Assembly: GCF_002252755.1 (NCBI RefSeq)
Contig: NZ_NHOY01000007.1
Coordinates: forward strand, 1 to 51,026
Length of the DNA: 51,026 nt
Direction of reading: 5' to 3'
Source of the DNA: Halorubrum sp. Hd13
GTDB taxonomy: Archaea; Halobacteriota; Halobacteria; Halobacteriales; Haloferacaceae
In this document: positions 43,006 through 51,026 of the stretch, piece by piece
Layout: each line of letters opens with the position of its first letter
Numbering within the stretch: position 1 is the stretch's first letter
Notes under the pieces: model-generated
Told to the model about the DNA's origin: nothing
Seen by the model: only the letters and a program-made list of their open reading frames with translations
Databases searched by the model: none
Made by a program: the position numbers and the translations under genes

Positions 43006-43242
43006 ATGGCGCGCGAAGTCACCCACGAGGAGCGCGGTCCGGCGATACTCGACGAGTCCGACACCGGCGACGACGGCAAGATATACGTCTGTCAGTGCGG
43101 CCTCTCCGACTCGAAGCCGCTCTGTGACGGGTCGCACAACGCGACCGCCGACGAGGCGGACGGCGTCGTATATAAGTACGCGAACGACGACGCCGACGGC
43201 GAGCGGCGCGAGATCGACGAGATCGCGTCCGAAGACCGGTAA
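43006..43242 (+). CDS. CDGSH-type iron-sulfur protein
   Basis: The 78-residue protein contains the motif CQCGLSDSKPLCDGSH, which matches C-x-C-x2-S-x3-P-x-C-D-G-x-H and so binds one [2Fe-2S] cluster by three Cys and one His. CDGSH proteins act in iron, redox or cluster transfer in the cytoplasm. ATG 43006 starts MAREVTHEERGPAIL, a normal opening; an ATG 27 nt earlier is the alternative. The acidic end is usual for halophiles. It has no membrane anchor. Confidence 0.92.
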   Translation: MAREVTHEERGPAILDESDTGDDGKIYVCQCGLSDSKPLCDGSHNATADEADGVVYKYANDDADGERREIDEIASEDR

Positions 43243-43283
43243 GCGAACCTGAGACGGTCGGGTGGTAGCGGGGAGGCGTTCGC

Positions 43284-44303
43284 TCAGGAGTCGACGGGAG
43301 GCCTCTCGTCGAGGAATGCGGCGATCTCGTTCGGACCGCCGGTACTGCCGGATTCGACGTAGGAGACCGCACAGGCGTTTCCACACGCCAGCGCGACGTC
43401 CCAATCCCACCCGCACGCCAGCGCGTGGCCGAGCCCGCCGGTGAATCGATCGCCGCCACCGGTGTGTCGGACCGGACGCTCGACGCTGTAGTTGCTGACC
43501 CGCAGACGATCGTCGGACGTGACGGCGGCGGCCTCGTCTCTCGCGTGCATCACCGCGGCCGTGATCCCCGTCTCCGCTCGGATCGCGGCGAGTCGAGCGA
43601 GGTCGTGGTCGAACGGTCCGGACAGGGGCGCGGCCGTCGCCCGGACTTCCTGCCGATTGGCTGAGTACACCACGTCGAACGCGTCTTGGAGAGCGGCCAT
43701 TGCGTCGAGCAACGCACCGATCTCGTCGGGCCCGCACCCGACGATATCGCCCGGGTCGAAAACGAAGGGGATCCGCGGGACGTCCGCGTCGCTCAGCCGG
43801 TGAAACGCGCTTTCGAGCCCCGCCACGGAGTCCCAGTTACTACAGCAGACGGCGTCACCCCCGAACACGTCCGGGAGATCAGCGACTCGGCGTACCTCCG
43901 CGAGGGTCCACTCCGCGACGTCGGCGGCCTCGACGAACATCACGTCCCGATCGCTGAAGCCGAACACGTACACGACCGCCGGAGCCCCCATCGACACGGT
44001 ATCGAAGGGTAGCGACTCGAATACCGGCGCGTCGAGGTGGCCGTAACAGGTGACCGATCCGCCGAGCGCGTGGAGCTGTTTCGCCGCGTTGACCGCTTGG
44101 CCGCCGGGCTCGGTCGCCTCGACGGCGAACGAGAACGACGACCGATCTCCGAGGATCTCCCGGCCGAACGCGTCGCGGGTCTCCGGCGACTCGGCGTCGT
44201 CTTCGGCGACCGTACAGAAGTGGTCGACGCTTCCGTCGGGGAGCGTCGTCACAGTCGGAGACCCCGACTCAGTGAGACGCCGCCGCAGCCGATCGTAGGG
44301 CAT
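43284..44303 (-). CDS. PfkB-family carbohydrate kinase
   Basis: The 339-residue protein has the family's early GGQAVNAAKQLHALGG and the late active-site loop HTGGGDRFTGGLGHAL with the catalytic Asp. VFDPGD and YSANRQEV lie in between at the expected places. PfkB kinases phosphorylate sugars or nucleosides using ATP, or ADP in some archaea. The longer N-terminus with its PDGSVDH start and the GGGD in place of GAGD set it apart from ribokinase, and the substrate is unknown. It ends 42 nt from the CDGSH stop, in convergent order, and lies just downstream of top6A. Confidence 0.88.
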   Translation of the reverse strand: MPYDRLRRRLTESGSPTVTTLPDGSVDHFCTVAEDDAESPETRDAFGREILGDRSSFSFAVEATEPGGQAVNAAKQLHALGGSVTCYGHLDAPVFESLPFDTVSMGAPAVVYVFGFSDRDVMFVEAADVAEWTLAEVRRVADLPDVFGGDAVCCSNWDSVAGLESAFHRLSDADVPRIPFVFDPGDIVGCGPDEIGALLDAMAALQDAFDVVYSANRQEVRATAAPLSGPFDHDLARLAAIRAETGITAAVMHARDEAAAVTSDDRLRVSNYSVERPVRHTGGGDRFTGGLGHALACGWDWDVALACGNACAVSYVESGSTGGPNEIAAFLDERPPVDS

Positions 44304-44316
44304 GCGACACCTCCGT

Positions 44317-45402
44317 TCAGAGCACGCCCATCGCTCCGAGCCGCTCGGGGAGGTACGTGTCGGTGACGAAGTCGAGCCCGCGGCTCGCGAGCGACTGCTG
44401 TTCGGACTTCTTCCCGATGTCGAGCTGGAGCTCGATCTGCTCCTCCCAGTAGTCGGTCTGGAAGCGCGGGTCCTCCAGCTCCGACTCGAGGGCGTTCACG
44501 TCTGAATCCGAGAGCGGGTCGGCCGGGAGGTCGTACTCGACGATGTCCTCGGGCTGGATCCCGACGAACTGCGCCTCCGGGGTCGCGAGGTACTTCGAGA
44601 GGTGCGCGGACTTGATCGAGCCGTACGCCACGGAGCCGTAGATCCGGTAGGACCACGGGTCGCCGTCGGCGAAGACGGCGATGGGGACGTCGAGCTCGTC
44701 GTGGACGCGCTTCGTGATGCGGCGGGTCGCTCGCGCCGGCTGGCCCTTTAAATGGATGACGAGGCAGTCGTACTCCTCGTCGAACCCGTTCTCGACGAGC
44801 CGGTCGCGCATCCCGCCGGTCTCCACCGCGAGCGCGAAGTCGATGTCGTCGTCGAGGAACTCGATCATGTCCGGGTTGTTCGGGATCTGGTACCCGCCCT
44901 CACCGACGTCCTCCTGGCAGTGGATCTCGCGCTCGCCGCGGCGGGTCTGCTCGCGGATCTCCAGCGGTCCCATCAGGGTCGCCCCCGACTCCTCCGGACG
45001 CATGTGGAAGTCCTCGCGGGTGACCCCCGTGACGATCTCCAGGTCCTCCACGAGGTCGTTGGACTCGTCCTGCGACTTGAACTGGGCCTCGTCGTTGTCC
45101 CACGACTCCGAGAGGTAGTACAGCTCCCGCAGCGTCGAGGAGCGCCCCTCGTCGAGCTGATTGGCGAGGAACTCGATCGTGTACGCCGCCTTCAAAAGCT
45201 TCCGAGCGCCCCGCACCGAGTTGGCGCTGCGCGTCGACGTGCGGTCGCCGTACGTCCACACGCCGCTCTCCGTGTCGTACTCGATGTTGCTCTTCGTCCG
45301 CGTCGGGAGCTGCAGCTCCGGGATCTTCCCGCCCGCGAACTGGTCGTAGAAGTCGGCGGCCAGGTCGATCAGCTCGTCTCGTGCGTCTGTGTCTGTCGTC
45401 AT
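44317..45402 (-). CDS. top6A: DNA topoisomerase VI subunit A
   Basis: The 361-residue protein has the winged-helix CAP domain with [13 protein letters not shown]. The tyrosine pair is Y95/Y96, and the second is likely the nucleophile that attacks DNA. The Toprim part shows [10 protein letters not shown] with the Glu and [13 protein letters not shown] with the D-x-D pair that bind Mg2+. Subunit A cuts both strands and, with subunit B, relaxes and decatenates DNA. The gene starts directly after the top6B stop (TAA then ATG), so the two are cotranscribed. Only 13 nt separate it from the PfkB gene. Confidence 0.97.
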   Translation of the reverse strand: MTTDTDARDELIDLAADFYDQFAGGKIPELQLPTRTKSNIEYDTESGVWTYGDRTSTRSANSVRGARKLLKAAYTIEFLANQLDEGRSSTLRELYYLSESWDNDEAQFKSQDESNDLVEDLEIVTGVTREDFHMRPEESGATLMGPLEIREQTRRGEREIHCQEDVGEGGYQIPNNPDMIEFLDDDIDFALAVETGGMRDRLVENGFDEEYDCLVIHLKGQPARATRRITKRVHDELDVPIAVFADGDPWSYRIYGSVAYGSIKSAHLSKYLATPEAQFVGIQPEDIVEYDLPADPLSDSDVNALESELEDPRFQTDYWEEQIELQLDIGKKSEQQSLASRGLDFVTDTYLPERLGAMGVL

Positions 45403-47880
45403 TTACGCGTTCACCGTGAGTTTCTCCGTCTCGACGCCGCCGACGCTGACCTCGAACTCGGCGTCGTCGTCGACGGCGTACGTCAGTTCCCGCTCGTCGC
45501 CCGAGGGGACCTCGGGCTTCCACTGGACGAACCACTCGCCGTCCATGTCGACGACCGTCCCGTCCGAGGGGTCGGTCGGCTCGGTCGTGACGATATCGGT
45601 GATCTCCAACTGCTCGTTCACGTCCGAGTGGTTCTCGACGACCAGCGTCACGGTGCCGTCGGACACCTCGCGATCGACGCTGACGTTGTTCATGATCCGC
45701 GCCAGCGCGCCGTCGATGTCGGGGCGCGGGCGGCCCGTGACCTCGGAGACCTTGTCGGCCATCTCCGGGAGGATCTTCCCGAGCACGTCCTGCTTCTCGC
45801 GGCGCTGCTGCATCGAGCGGCGCTTGTTGAGGAACGACTTCAGCTCCCGAGCGGCCTCCCGCACGGCGAGCTCGATCTCGTCTTCGATCGCGGGGACGTT
45901 CGCGAGCGCGTCCTTCGACTCGCTCGTGAACGGGACGTTCGTGGAGGCGACGTGGATGCTGATCACGGCCGGCCCGTTCGGCATCCCCGAGCCGCCGGGC
46001 TGGTCGAGCCCGTAGTTGCGCCAGCCGATCGACTTGATCACGTCCGTCGTCGCGCAGGCGCCGCGCTGGTAGACGAGCGGGACGCGGTTCGCGAACCGGA
46101 GCAGCTCGACGGAGCCCTCCGCCGGAATATTCCCCCCGTAGGCGATGCCGGCCTCGACGATGAACGGGTCGCCGCCGTGGACCTCGGCGTCGCGGGTCGC
46201 CGCCGCGTAGAAGTCGGCGTCGTACTCCTTGCGGAGCCCGGCTTCGACGAGCTCGGCCGTGATGGGCGCGAGGCAGTCGGTCGGCGGCGCGAGGATGTCC
46301 GTGGTGCGCATCGCTTCGAGCAGGTCGGCCGCGGCGTCGCGGTCGGCGGCGACGTCGCGCACCTTCGGCGGGTCGTCCGGCACGGTGCGCGCCCGGGACC
46401 AGAACGCTTCGACGACGTTCTCGCGGGCGGTCTCTCCGAACGTCGCGTCGTGCTGTTCGGCGACGAAGTTCGCCGCGTCGGCGACGAGCCGATCCAGGTC
46501 GTCGCGAGCGATCCGGAAGGCGTCGCCGTCGAGGTTCAGGAACCGGCGCGTCAGCGCGTCGGCCATCGCCTGGACCGCGGCGTCGTCCTTCCGAGTCGAC
46601 GTCGCCTCGTCGACGAGCGCGTACGCGTCGGCGACGAGGGGGGAGTCGGCCTCTCCCCCGTCGTCCTCGCCGTCGCCGGCCGCGTCTCCCGCGGCGGCCC
46701 CGACCGGCTCGCCGTCGGTGTCGACCCCGGTGATCGCCCGCCACGCCGCGTCGACCGCGTTCTCCCGGACGGTCTCGCCGAACGTCTTCCCGGTGTCGTC
46801 CTCGACGCCGTCGGCGACGTTCCCGACGATCGTCGCGAGCTCGGACCGGCTCAGCCGGTCGTTCCCCGAGACCGTCTCGGCGACGCCTTCCGCGAAGGCG
46901 GTCGTCGCCGCCTTCCCCTTGTTGGCCACCGCTTCGCTCACCGCGGCCGCGACGTCGCGGTCGTCGTGCGCGCGCGGCGGCGTCCACGAGAGCTCGCGCC
47001 CGTAGTAGACGTCCCGGAAGTTGTCGATGACGCTGTCCGCGGTCTTCTTGCCGACCCGCGTGAACTCCTCCTGGAGGAACCCGGACACCGAGTACGACTC
47101 GGTCGCCTCCAGCATCTTGATCAGCGCGCCGAGCTCGACCCCGTGGGGGTGCGGGCGGATCTCCTTCGTCTCAGCCGGTAGATCGTCGGTCGCGCGCTCG
47201 AACTTCATCGGCTCGTCGAGCCCCGGCTCGCGGAGTTCGATCCGGGCGTGGGGGTTGACGACCGCGGTGTGTTTCACGTAGTCGTGGAGCTGCTGACGGG
47301 CCCGCATGTTCGCCTCCATCTCCAGCTCGATGCGGGTGCCGTGGGGGCGGTCCCACGTCGCCTCCTCGTCCGCCTTGATCTCCGGCTCGTTCGTGTCGGT
47401 GTCGATGATGAGCTCGAAGTACTGCGCCCGCGACTGCCCCTTCGGGCGCGAGGTGATCTTCGCGGGCTGGCCGGACGTCAACTGCGAGTACAGTACGGCC
47501 GCTGAAATCCCGATTCCCTGTTGACCGCGATTCTGTTCACGTGTATGAAACCTCGAACCGTACAGGAGCTTCCCGAACACTTTCGGGAGCTCCGCTTTCG
47601 TGATGCCCGGCCCGTTGTCCTCGATGACGAGCCGGTAGTAGTCGCCCACCTCCTCGATCTCGATGTAGATGTCGGGGAGGACGCCGGCCTCCTCGGTCGC
47701 GTCCAGGGCGTTGTCGACCGCCTCCTTGACGGCGGTGACGAGCCCGCGGGCGCCCGAGTCGAACCCGAGCATGTGCTTGTTCTTCTCGAAGAACTCGGCG
47801 ATGGAGATCTCGCGCTGGCCCTCGGCCAGCTCCTCCGCGATCCCCTCCTCGTCGCCGATCGTCGACTGGAAGGACGTCAT
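45403..47880 (-). CDS. top6B: DNA topoisomerase VI subunit B
   Basis: The 825-residue protein has a GHKL ATPase domain with [24 protein letters not shown] and the G-loop [16 protein letters not shown] helix-two-turn-helix and transducer segment follow. Compared with the usual 530-670 residues it carries a long acidic insert of about 190 residues near 315-510, rich in repeated [13 protein letters not shown]-like and [11 protein letters not shown]-like elements. The C-terminus is an Ig-like domain ([14 protein letters not shown]). ATP binding dimerises B and drives strand passage by A. The start follows a good TATA-free leader; the ATG at 47880 opens [18 protein letters not shown] as in relatives. 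Confidence 0.95.
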   Translation of the reverse strand: MTSFQSTIGDEEGIAEELAEGQREISIAEFFEKNKHMLGFDSGARGLVTAVKEAVDNALDATEEAGVLPDIYIEIEEVGDYYRLVIEDNGPGITKAELPKVFGKLLYGSRFHTREQNRGQQGIGISAAVLYSQLTSGQPAKITSRPKGQSRAQYFELIIDTDTNEPEIKADEEATWDRPHGTRIELEMEANMRARQQLHDYVKHTAVVNPHARIELREPGLDEPMKFERATDDLPAETKEIRPHPHGVELGALIKMLEATESYSVSGFLQEEFTRVGKKTADSVIDNFRDVYYGRELSWTPPRAHDDRDVAAAVSEAVANKGKAATTAFAEGVAETVSGNDRLSRSELATIVGNVADGVEDDTGKTFGETVRENAVDAAWRAITGVDTDGEPVGAAAGDAAGDGEDDGGEADSPLVADAYALVDEATSTRKDDAAVQAMADALTRRFLNLDGDAFRIARDDLDRLVADAANFVAEQHDATFGETARENVVEAFWSRARTVPDDPPKVRDVAADRDAAADLLEAMRTTDILAPPTDCLAPITAELVEAGLRKEYDADFYAAATRDAEVHGGDPFIVEAGIAYGGNIPAEGSVELLRFANRVPLVYQRGACATTDVIKSIGWRNYGLDQPGGSGMPNGPAVISIHVASTNVPFTSESKDALANVPAIEDEIELAVREAARELKSFLNKRRSMQQRREKQDVLGKILPEMADKVSEVTGRPRPDIDGALARIMNNVSVDREVSDGTVTLVVENHSDVNEQLEITDIVTTEPTDPSDGTVVDMDGEWFVQWKPEVPSGDERELTYAVDDDAEFEVSVGGVETEKLTVNA

Positions 47881-48049
47881 TCGGTGTCCTCTCCTTTCAC
47901 CGAGGCACCTAAAAACGCACCGCCGGCGCGGTGAAAGTGGATCCCGGCGTCAGACGCCGTCTCGATGCGGGTTCGGGAGCGTGCGGACCGGCGCTGAGAC
48001 GGGTCTCTCCGCCGACAGCTTTCTCCCCGTGAGACCCCTTCCACCGCGT

Positions 48050-49018
48050 ATGTCAGGCTGGACGACCGACGAGATGCCGCGACTGGACGGAAAAACTGTG
48101 GTCGTCACCGGGGCGAACAGCGGACTCGGCTACGAGGGGACCCGTGCGTTCGCCGAAAAGGGGGCGACGGTCGTGATGGCGTGCCGGAGCGTGCGGCGCG
48201 GCGATCGCGCCGCCGACGAGATCCGACGCGAGAGCGCTCTCGACCGCGACGACCTGGACCTCGACGTTCGCGAGTGCGACCTCGCCTCCCTCGACTCGGT
48301 AGCGGCCTTCGCCGAGGGACTCGCCGCCGACTACGACGCGGTCGACGTCTGCTGTAACAACGCCGGGGTGATGGCGATCCCGCGGAGCGAGACCGAGGAC
48401 GGCTTCGAGACCCAGTTCGGCGTCAACCACCTCGGGCATTTCGCGCTCACGGGGCGCCTGTTCCCGCTCCTGGACGCCGCCGAGGGGATCGGCGGGGCGG
48501 CCCGCGTCGTCACGCAGTCGTCTGGCGCCCACGAGCAGGGCGAGATGGACTTCTCGGACCTCAACTGGGAGCGCTCGTACGGGAAGTGGAAGGCGTACGG
48601 CCGGAGCAAGCTCGCGAACCTGCTGTTCGCCTACGAGCTCCAGCGGCGGATCGCCGACGCGAGGGGGAACGACGGGGGCGACGACCCCGAGATCCGAAGC
48701 GTCGCCTGCCACCCGGGCTACGCGGCGACGAACCTCCAGCACCGCACCGCGGAGGCGAGCGGTAACCCCCTGATGAAGGTCGGGATGAAGGCCGCGAACG
48801 CGGTGCTCGGACAGGACGCCGCGACGGGCGCCCTCCCCATGCTGTACGCCGCGACCGCCGACGTCGACGGCGGCGCCTACGTGGAGCCGGGCGGTCTCAT
48901 GAACATGCGGGGGACGCCGACCGTCGGCCGGTCGAACGACGCCTCGTACGACCGCGCGGACGCCCGCCGGCTCTGGGAGTACTCCGAGGAGGCGACCGGC
49001 GTCGAGTTTCCTATTTAA
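48050..49018 (+). CDS. Short-chain dehydrogenase/reductase
   Basis: The 322-residue Rossmann enzyme has the classic glycine pattern TGANSGLGYEGTRAFA, CCNNAGVM (NNAG), a serine in TQSSGAHEQ, and YGRSKLANLL with the catalytic Tyr and Lys. It resembles retinol dehydrogenase/WWOX-type SDRs, with the substrate unknown. The start at ATG 48050 (MSGWTTDEMPRLDGK) is preferred to an upstream frame that crosses the divergent top6B promoter. It converges with the HhH-GPD-like gene. Confidence 0.93.
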   Translation: MSGWTTDEMPRLDGKTVVVTGANSGLGYEGTRAFAEKGATVVMACRSVRRGDRAADEIRRESALDRDDLDLDVRECDLASLDSVAAFAEGLAADYDAVDVCCNNAGVMAIPRSETEDGFETQFGVNHLGHFALTGRLFPLLDAAEGIGGAARVVTQSSGAHEQGEMDFSDLNWERSYGKWKAYGRSKLANLLFAYELQRRIADARGNDGGDDPEIRSVACHPGYAATNLQHRTAEASGNPLMKVGMKAANAVLGQDAATGALPMLYAATADVDGGAYVEPGGLMNMRGTPTVGRSNDASYDRADARRLWEYSEEATGVEFPI

Positions 49019-49033
49019 AAGAAACCGCGGCGA

Positions 49034-49573
49034 CTAATGCAGCGTGCCCTCCCGCACGCGGTCGTCGTGCGCGAACAGCGCGTAGCCGACGTCGACCGCG
49101 CGGTGACCCGTCTCCTCGGCGATCTCGCGGATCGGTTCGATCATCGTCACGTAGTCGGCGGCGTCGAACGACTCCTTCCGCCCGTCGAGGTGCCCCAGCC
49201 GCTCCAGCGACGCCCAGACGCGGGTGTCGACGACGGCGTGGCGGTCGCCGTCGAGCGCGGCGACCACGCACGACGCCGTCGGCGCCTTGAACCCGGTGAG
49301 CCCCGTGATCAGGTGGATCGTCGAGAAGTCCCCGTCGACGGCGCGGGCGTTGCGGGTCACCTCCCGACAGCGCCGCTCCGGGTTCTTCCGGACGTGGTAC
49401 GCGCTCCGCGTCGACGACTCGTAGGCGATGTCGTACAGCTGTTCGCGGGTCAGGTGCCCCTGCGCCCGGTACCTGTCGCCGAACTCGTCGAGCCGCTCGG
49501 GGAGGACTCCCTGCGTCTCGGCGTAGCGGTCGAGGTGCTCGGCGACGAACTCGTCGAGGTCGTCGACGTCCAT
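49034..49573 (-). CDS. HhH-GPD-like protein, possible DNA glycosylase relative
   Basis: The 179-residue all-helical protein from ATG 49573 has TGLTGFKAPTASCVVAAL followed by HAVVDTRVWASLERLG. This looks like the helix-hairpin-helix and the catalytic-Asp loop (VDTHV) of endonuclease III-type glycosylases; the usual LPGVG-K is changed to LTGFKAP. There is no Fe-S cysteine cluster. The family usually has about 210 residues. The match is by eye, so a non-catalytic relative or an unrelated family is possible. A TTG start 27 nt earlier is the alternative. Confidence 0.6.
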   Translation of the reverse strand: MDVDDLDEFVAEHLDRYAETQGVLPERLDEFGDRYRAQGHLTREQLYDIAYESSTRSAYHVRKNPERRCREVTRNARAVDGDFSTIHLITGLTGFKAPTASCVVAALDGDRHAVVDTRVWASLERLGHLDGRKESFDAADYVTMIEPIREIAEETGHRAVDVGYALFAHDDRVREGTLH

Positions 49574-49690
49574 GTCGGCGTCCTCTGGCTCGGAGGTCAA
49601 AACACCGGCGACGCCGCTCGCGGTGTAATATACGCGGAACGCGTTTCGAGAGCTGTCCGCCGTCGCCGGTCGCGGGTACGGCCGAGCGAG

Positions 49691-49885
49691 CTACAGCCGA
49701 GTGAGGTTCGTCGCGCGCGGACCCTTGTCCGCCTCCTCGATCTCGAACTCTACCTCCTGGCCTTCCTCGAGGTCCGGGCCGCCGACGTCTTCCATGTGGA
49801 AGAATACGTCTTCGTCAGCGTCGTCAGTCTCGATGAATCCGTAGCCGCCGGTGTCGTTGAAGAAGTCGACCTTACCTGTCGCCAT
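49691..49885 (-). CDS. cspA: Cold-shock protein CspA family
   Basis: The 64-residue protein is one CSD barrel: MATGKVDFFNDTGGYGFIET with the RNP1-like GYGFIET, then DVFFHMEDV for RNP2, and a strongly acidic second half. Such proteins bind single-stranded RNA or DNA. The ATG at 49885 is preferred to the one 15 codons upstream. ACTTATCATCC about 25-35 nt before it is the likely TATA, so the mRNA is near-leaderless. Confidence 0.95.
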   Translation of the reverse strand: MATGKVDFFNDTGGYGFIETDDADEDVFFHMEDVGGPDLEEGQEVEFEIEEADKGPRATNLTRL

Positions 49886-50146
49886 CGCATTCGGACACAC
49901 TCCCGACTGGATGATAAGTGTTGTGTGCGCTCCGATCCACCCGTATTCGACGCTCTCAGACCCGGACAGGCTCTATGTCCGTTTTTCCGGACCGGATCGC
50001 CGCGGCGGACCCCTTCGCGGCCGGAACGTCGGAATCGCCGCCGGTCGCGCGCGGCACCGTCCGCGCCCGCATCGGCCCGCGAGTCGGATCGCGAACCGTT
50101 TCCCGAAACGTTAGGTCGCGAGCGGCCGTACGGTCGAACGTAACTC

Positions 50147-51026
50147 GTGGCGAAAGACGACGCTCGGGTCGACATGACGGCGGGAGCCATCTCGCCGAAG
50201 CTGTTCGACCTCGCGTGGCCGCTGGTGCTCGGGAACCTCCTCCAGACGCTGTACAACCTCGCGGACATGTTCTGGGTCGGGCGGGTGAGCACCGAGGCCG
50301 TCGCCGCCGTCTCGCTCATGTTCCCGCTGTCGTGGATGTTCGTCTCGACCGCGGTGGGCCTCACGGCCGCGACGATCGCCCTGGTCTCCCAGCACGTCGG
50401 CGCCGGCAACGACCGGCGCGCCGACGAGGTCGTGGGACAGACGGTGCTGCTCGCGGTCGCGGTCTCCGTCGCCCTCGCCGCCCTCGGGTTCGCGGCCCGT
50501 CACCGGCTGCTCTACTGGATCGGCGCGCGGGACGCGGTGTTCGTCGAGTCGCTCGCCTACATCGAGGTGATCCTCCTCACGCTCCCGCTCACGTTCCTCT
50601 TCTTCGCGTTCCGCGCCTCCCTGCAGGGCGCGGGCGACACGACGACGGCGATGTGGCTGGTCGGGATCTCCGCGGGGATCAACATCGTCATCGATCCCGT
50701 CTTCATCCTCGGATGGGGGCCGGTCCCGCCACTCGGGACGCGCGGGGCCGCGATCGCGACGCTGATCGCGCGCCTCTTCGCGACCGCGACGGGCGTCTGG
50801 ATTCTGCTGCGCGGCGACTGGGGGGTGAAGCTGTACGTCCGCGACCTCGCGCCGAACCCGGAGATCCTCCGGAAGCTGATCGGCGTGGGGTACCCGGCGA
50901 CGCTCGACGGGTGGGCGCGGTCGTTCGCGGCCGTCTTCATGGCCGCGCTGGTCGCGCGGTTCGGCCCGGCCGCGACCGCGGCCTACGGGATCGGCGTCAG
51001 GCTCATGTCCGTCTCGTGGTCGGTCG
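50147..51026 (+). CDS. MATE-family efflux transporter, N-terminal part
   Basis: The frame starts at GTG 50147 (VAKDDARVDMTAG) and runs off the window after 293 codons. An in-frame TAA at 50141 limits the start; ATG 50174 is the alternative. LFDLAWPLVLGNLLQTLYNLADM and GTRGAAIATLIAR match MATE helix 1 and the later NorM/DinF-type segments. About seven of twelve membrane helices are visible. MATE proteins export drugs or organic cations using Na+ or H+. The substrate is unknown. Confidence 0.9.
   Translation, partial: MAKDDARVDMTAGAISPKLFDLAWPLVLGNLLQTLYNLADMFWVGRVSTEAVAAVSLMFPLSWMFVSTAVGLTAATIALVSQHVGAGNDRRADEVVGQTVLLAVAVSVALAALGFAARHRLLYWIGARDAVFVESLAYIEVILLTLPLTFLFFAFRASLQGAGDTTTAMWLVGISAGINIVIDPVFILGWGPVPPLGTRGAAIATLIARLFATATGVWILLRGDWGVKLYVRDLAPNPEILRKLIGVGYPATLDGWARSFAAVFMAALVARFGPAATAAYGIGVRLMSVSWSV

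Noticed and set aside
49963-49986. CGGACA-GGCTCTA-TGTCCG-TTTTT terminator-like hairpin on the + strand
   Set aside because: No + strand gene precedes it: it lies between the divergent cspA and MATE genes. It may be chance or end an unseen transcript.

Overview
The window comes from a haloarchaeon. It is GC-rich with strong G/C at third codon positions. Its proteins are very acidic. It carries transcription factor B, both subunits of DNA topoisomerase VI, Mrp and HflX homologues, and many genes whose start codon lies only about 22-30 nt below an archaeal TATA element, as expected for leaderless mRNAs. The overall look is Halorubrum- or Haloferax-like, but nothing here fixes the genus. I saw no rRNA, tRNA or CRISPR array.

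Left edge (1-1.5 kb): the start of an IS1341-type tnpB lies next to a sugar-type MFS transporter gene cut off in the middle of the protein; the junction is at a TTAC. From 1.5 to 10.7 kb come housekeeping and catabolic genes: a metal-dependent hydrolase, a zinc-ribbon membrane protein, an acyl-CoA dehydrogenase facing an enoyl-CoA hydratase, a fumarylacetoacetate hydrolase family enzyme, HflX, and a compact hisC / AK6-like kinase / CDP-alcohol phosphatidyltransferase group.

Central region (10.7-25 kb): a 567-bp noncoding stretch packed with inverted repeats and five 22-bp tandem repeats closes the end of a 12-kb minus-strand respiratory nitrate reductase cluster. In transcription order it holds a NarA-like membrane protein, Rieske protein, cytochrome b, a small membrane protein, NarG, NarH, a haem-b gamma-like subunit, a NarJ/TorD chaperone, a polytopic membrane protein, a HEAT-repeat protein, and an Mrp-type ATPase fused to a DUF2249-like domain. 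Ten of the eleven genes run with overlapping ends. Electrons would pass from quinol through cytochrome b and Rieske to the Tat-exported NarGH. The last three genes look like accessory or maturation functions and are the most novel part of the window. Upstream lie a UspA gene and a small membrane-protein gene on the same strand.

Right part (25-51 kb): an MFS permease, an M24 peptidase, TFB, a NUDIX hydrolase, a 792-residue acidic coiled-coil protein, a winged-helix regulator, purA, a Bat-type HTH regulator, and a 1.1-kb degenerate region with a decayed Tat-lipoprotein gene and a possible 45-residue protein. Then follow an aldo/keto reductase, an Lrp/AsnC regulator coupled to an aminotransferase, a sarcosine-oxidase-like flavoprotein, a second acyl-CoA dehydrogenase, a sensorless histidine kinase, MsrB, a CDGSH protein, a PfkB kinase, top6A/top6B, an SDR, an HhH-GPD-like protein, a cold-shock protein and the start of a MATE transporter.
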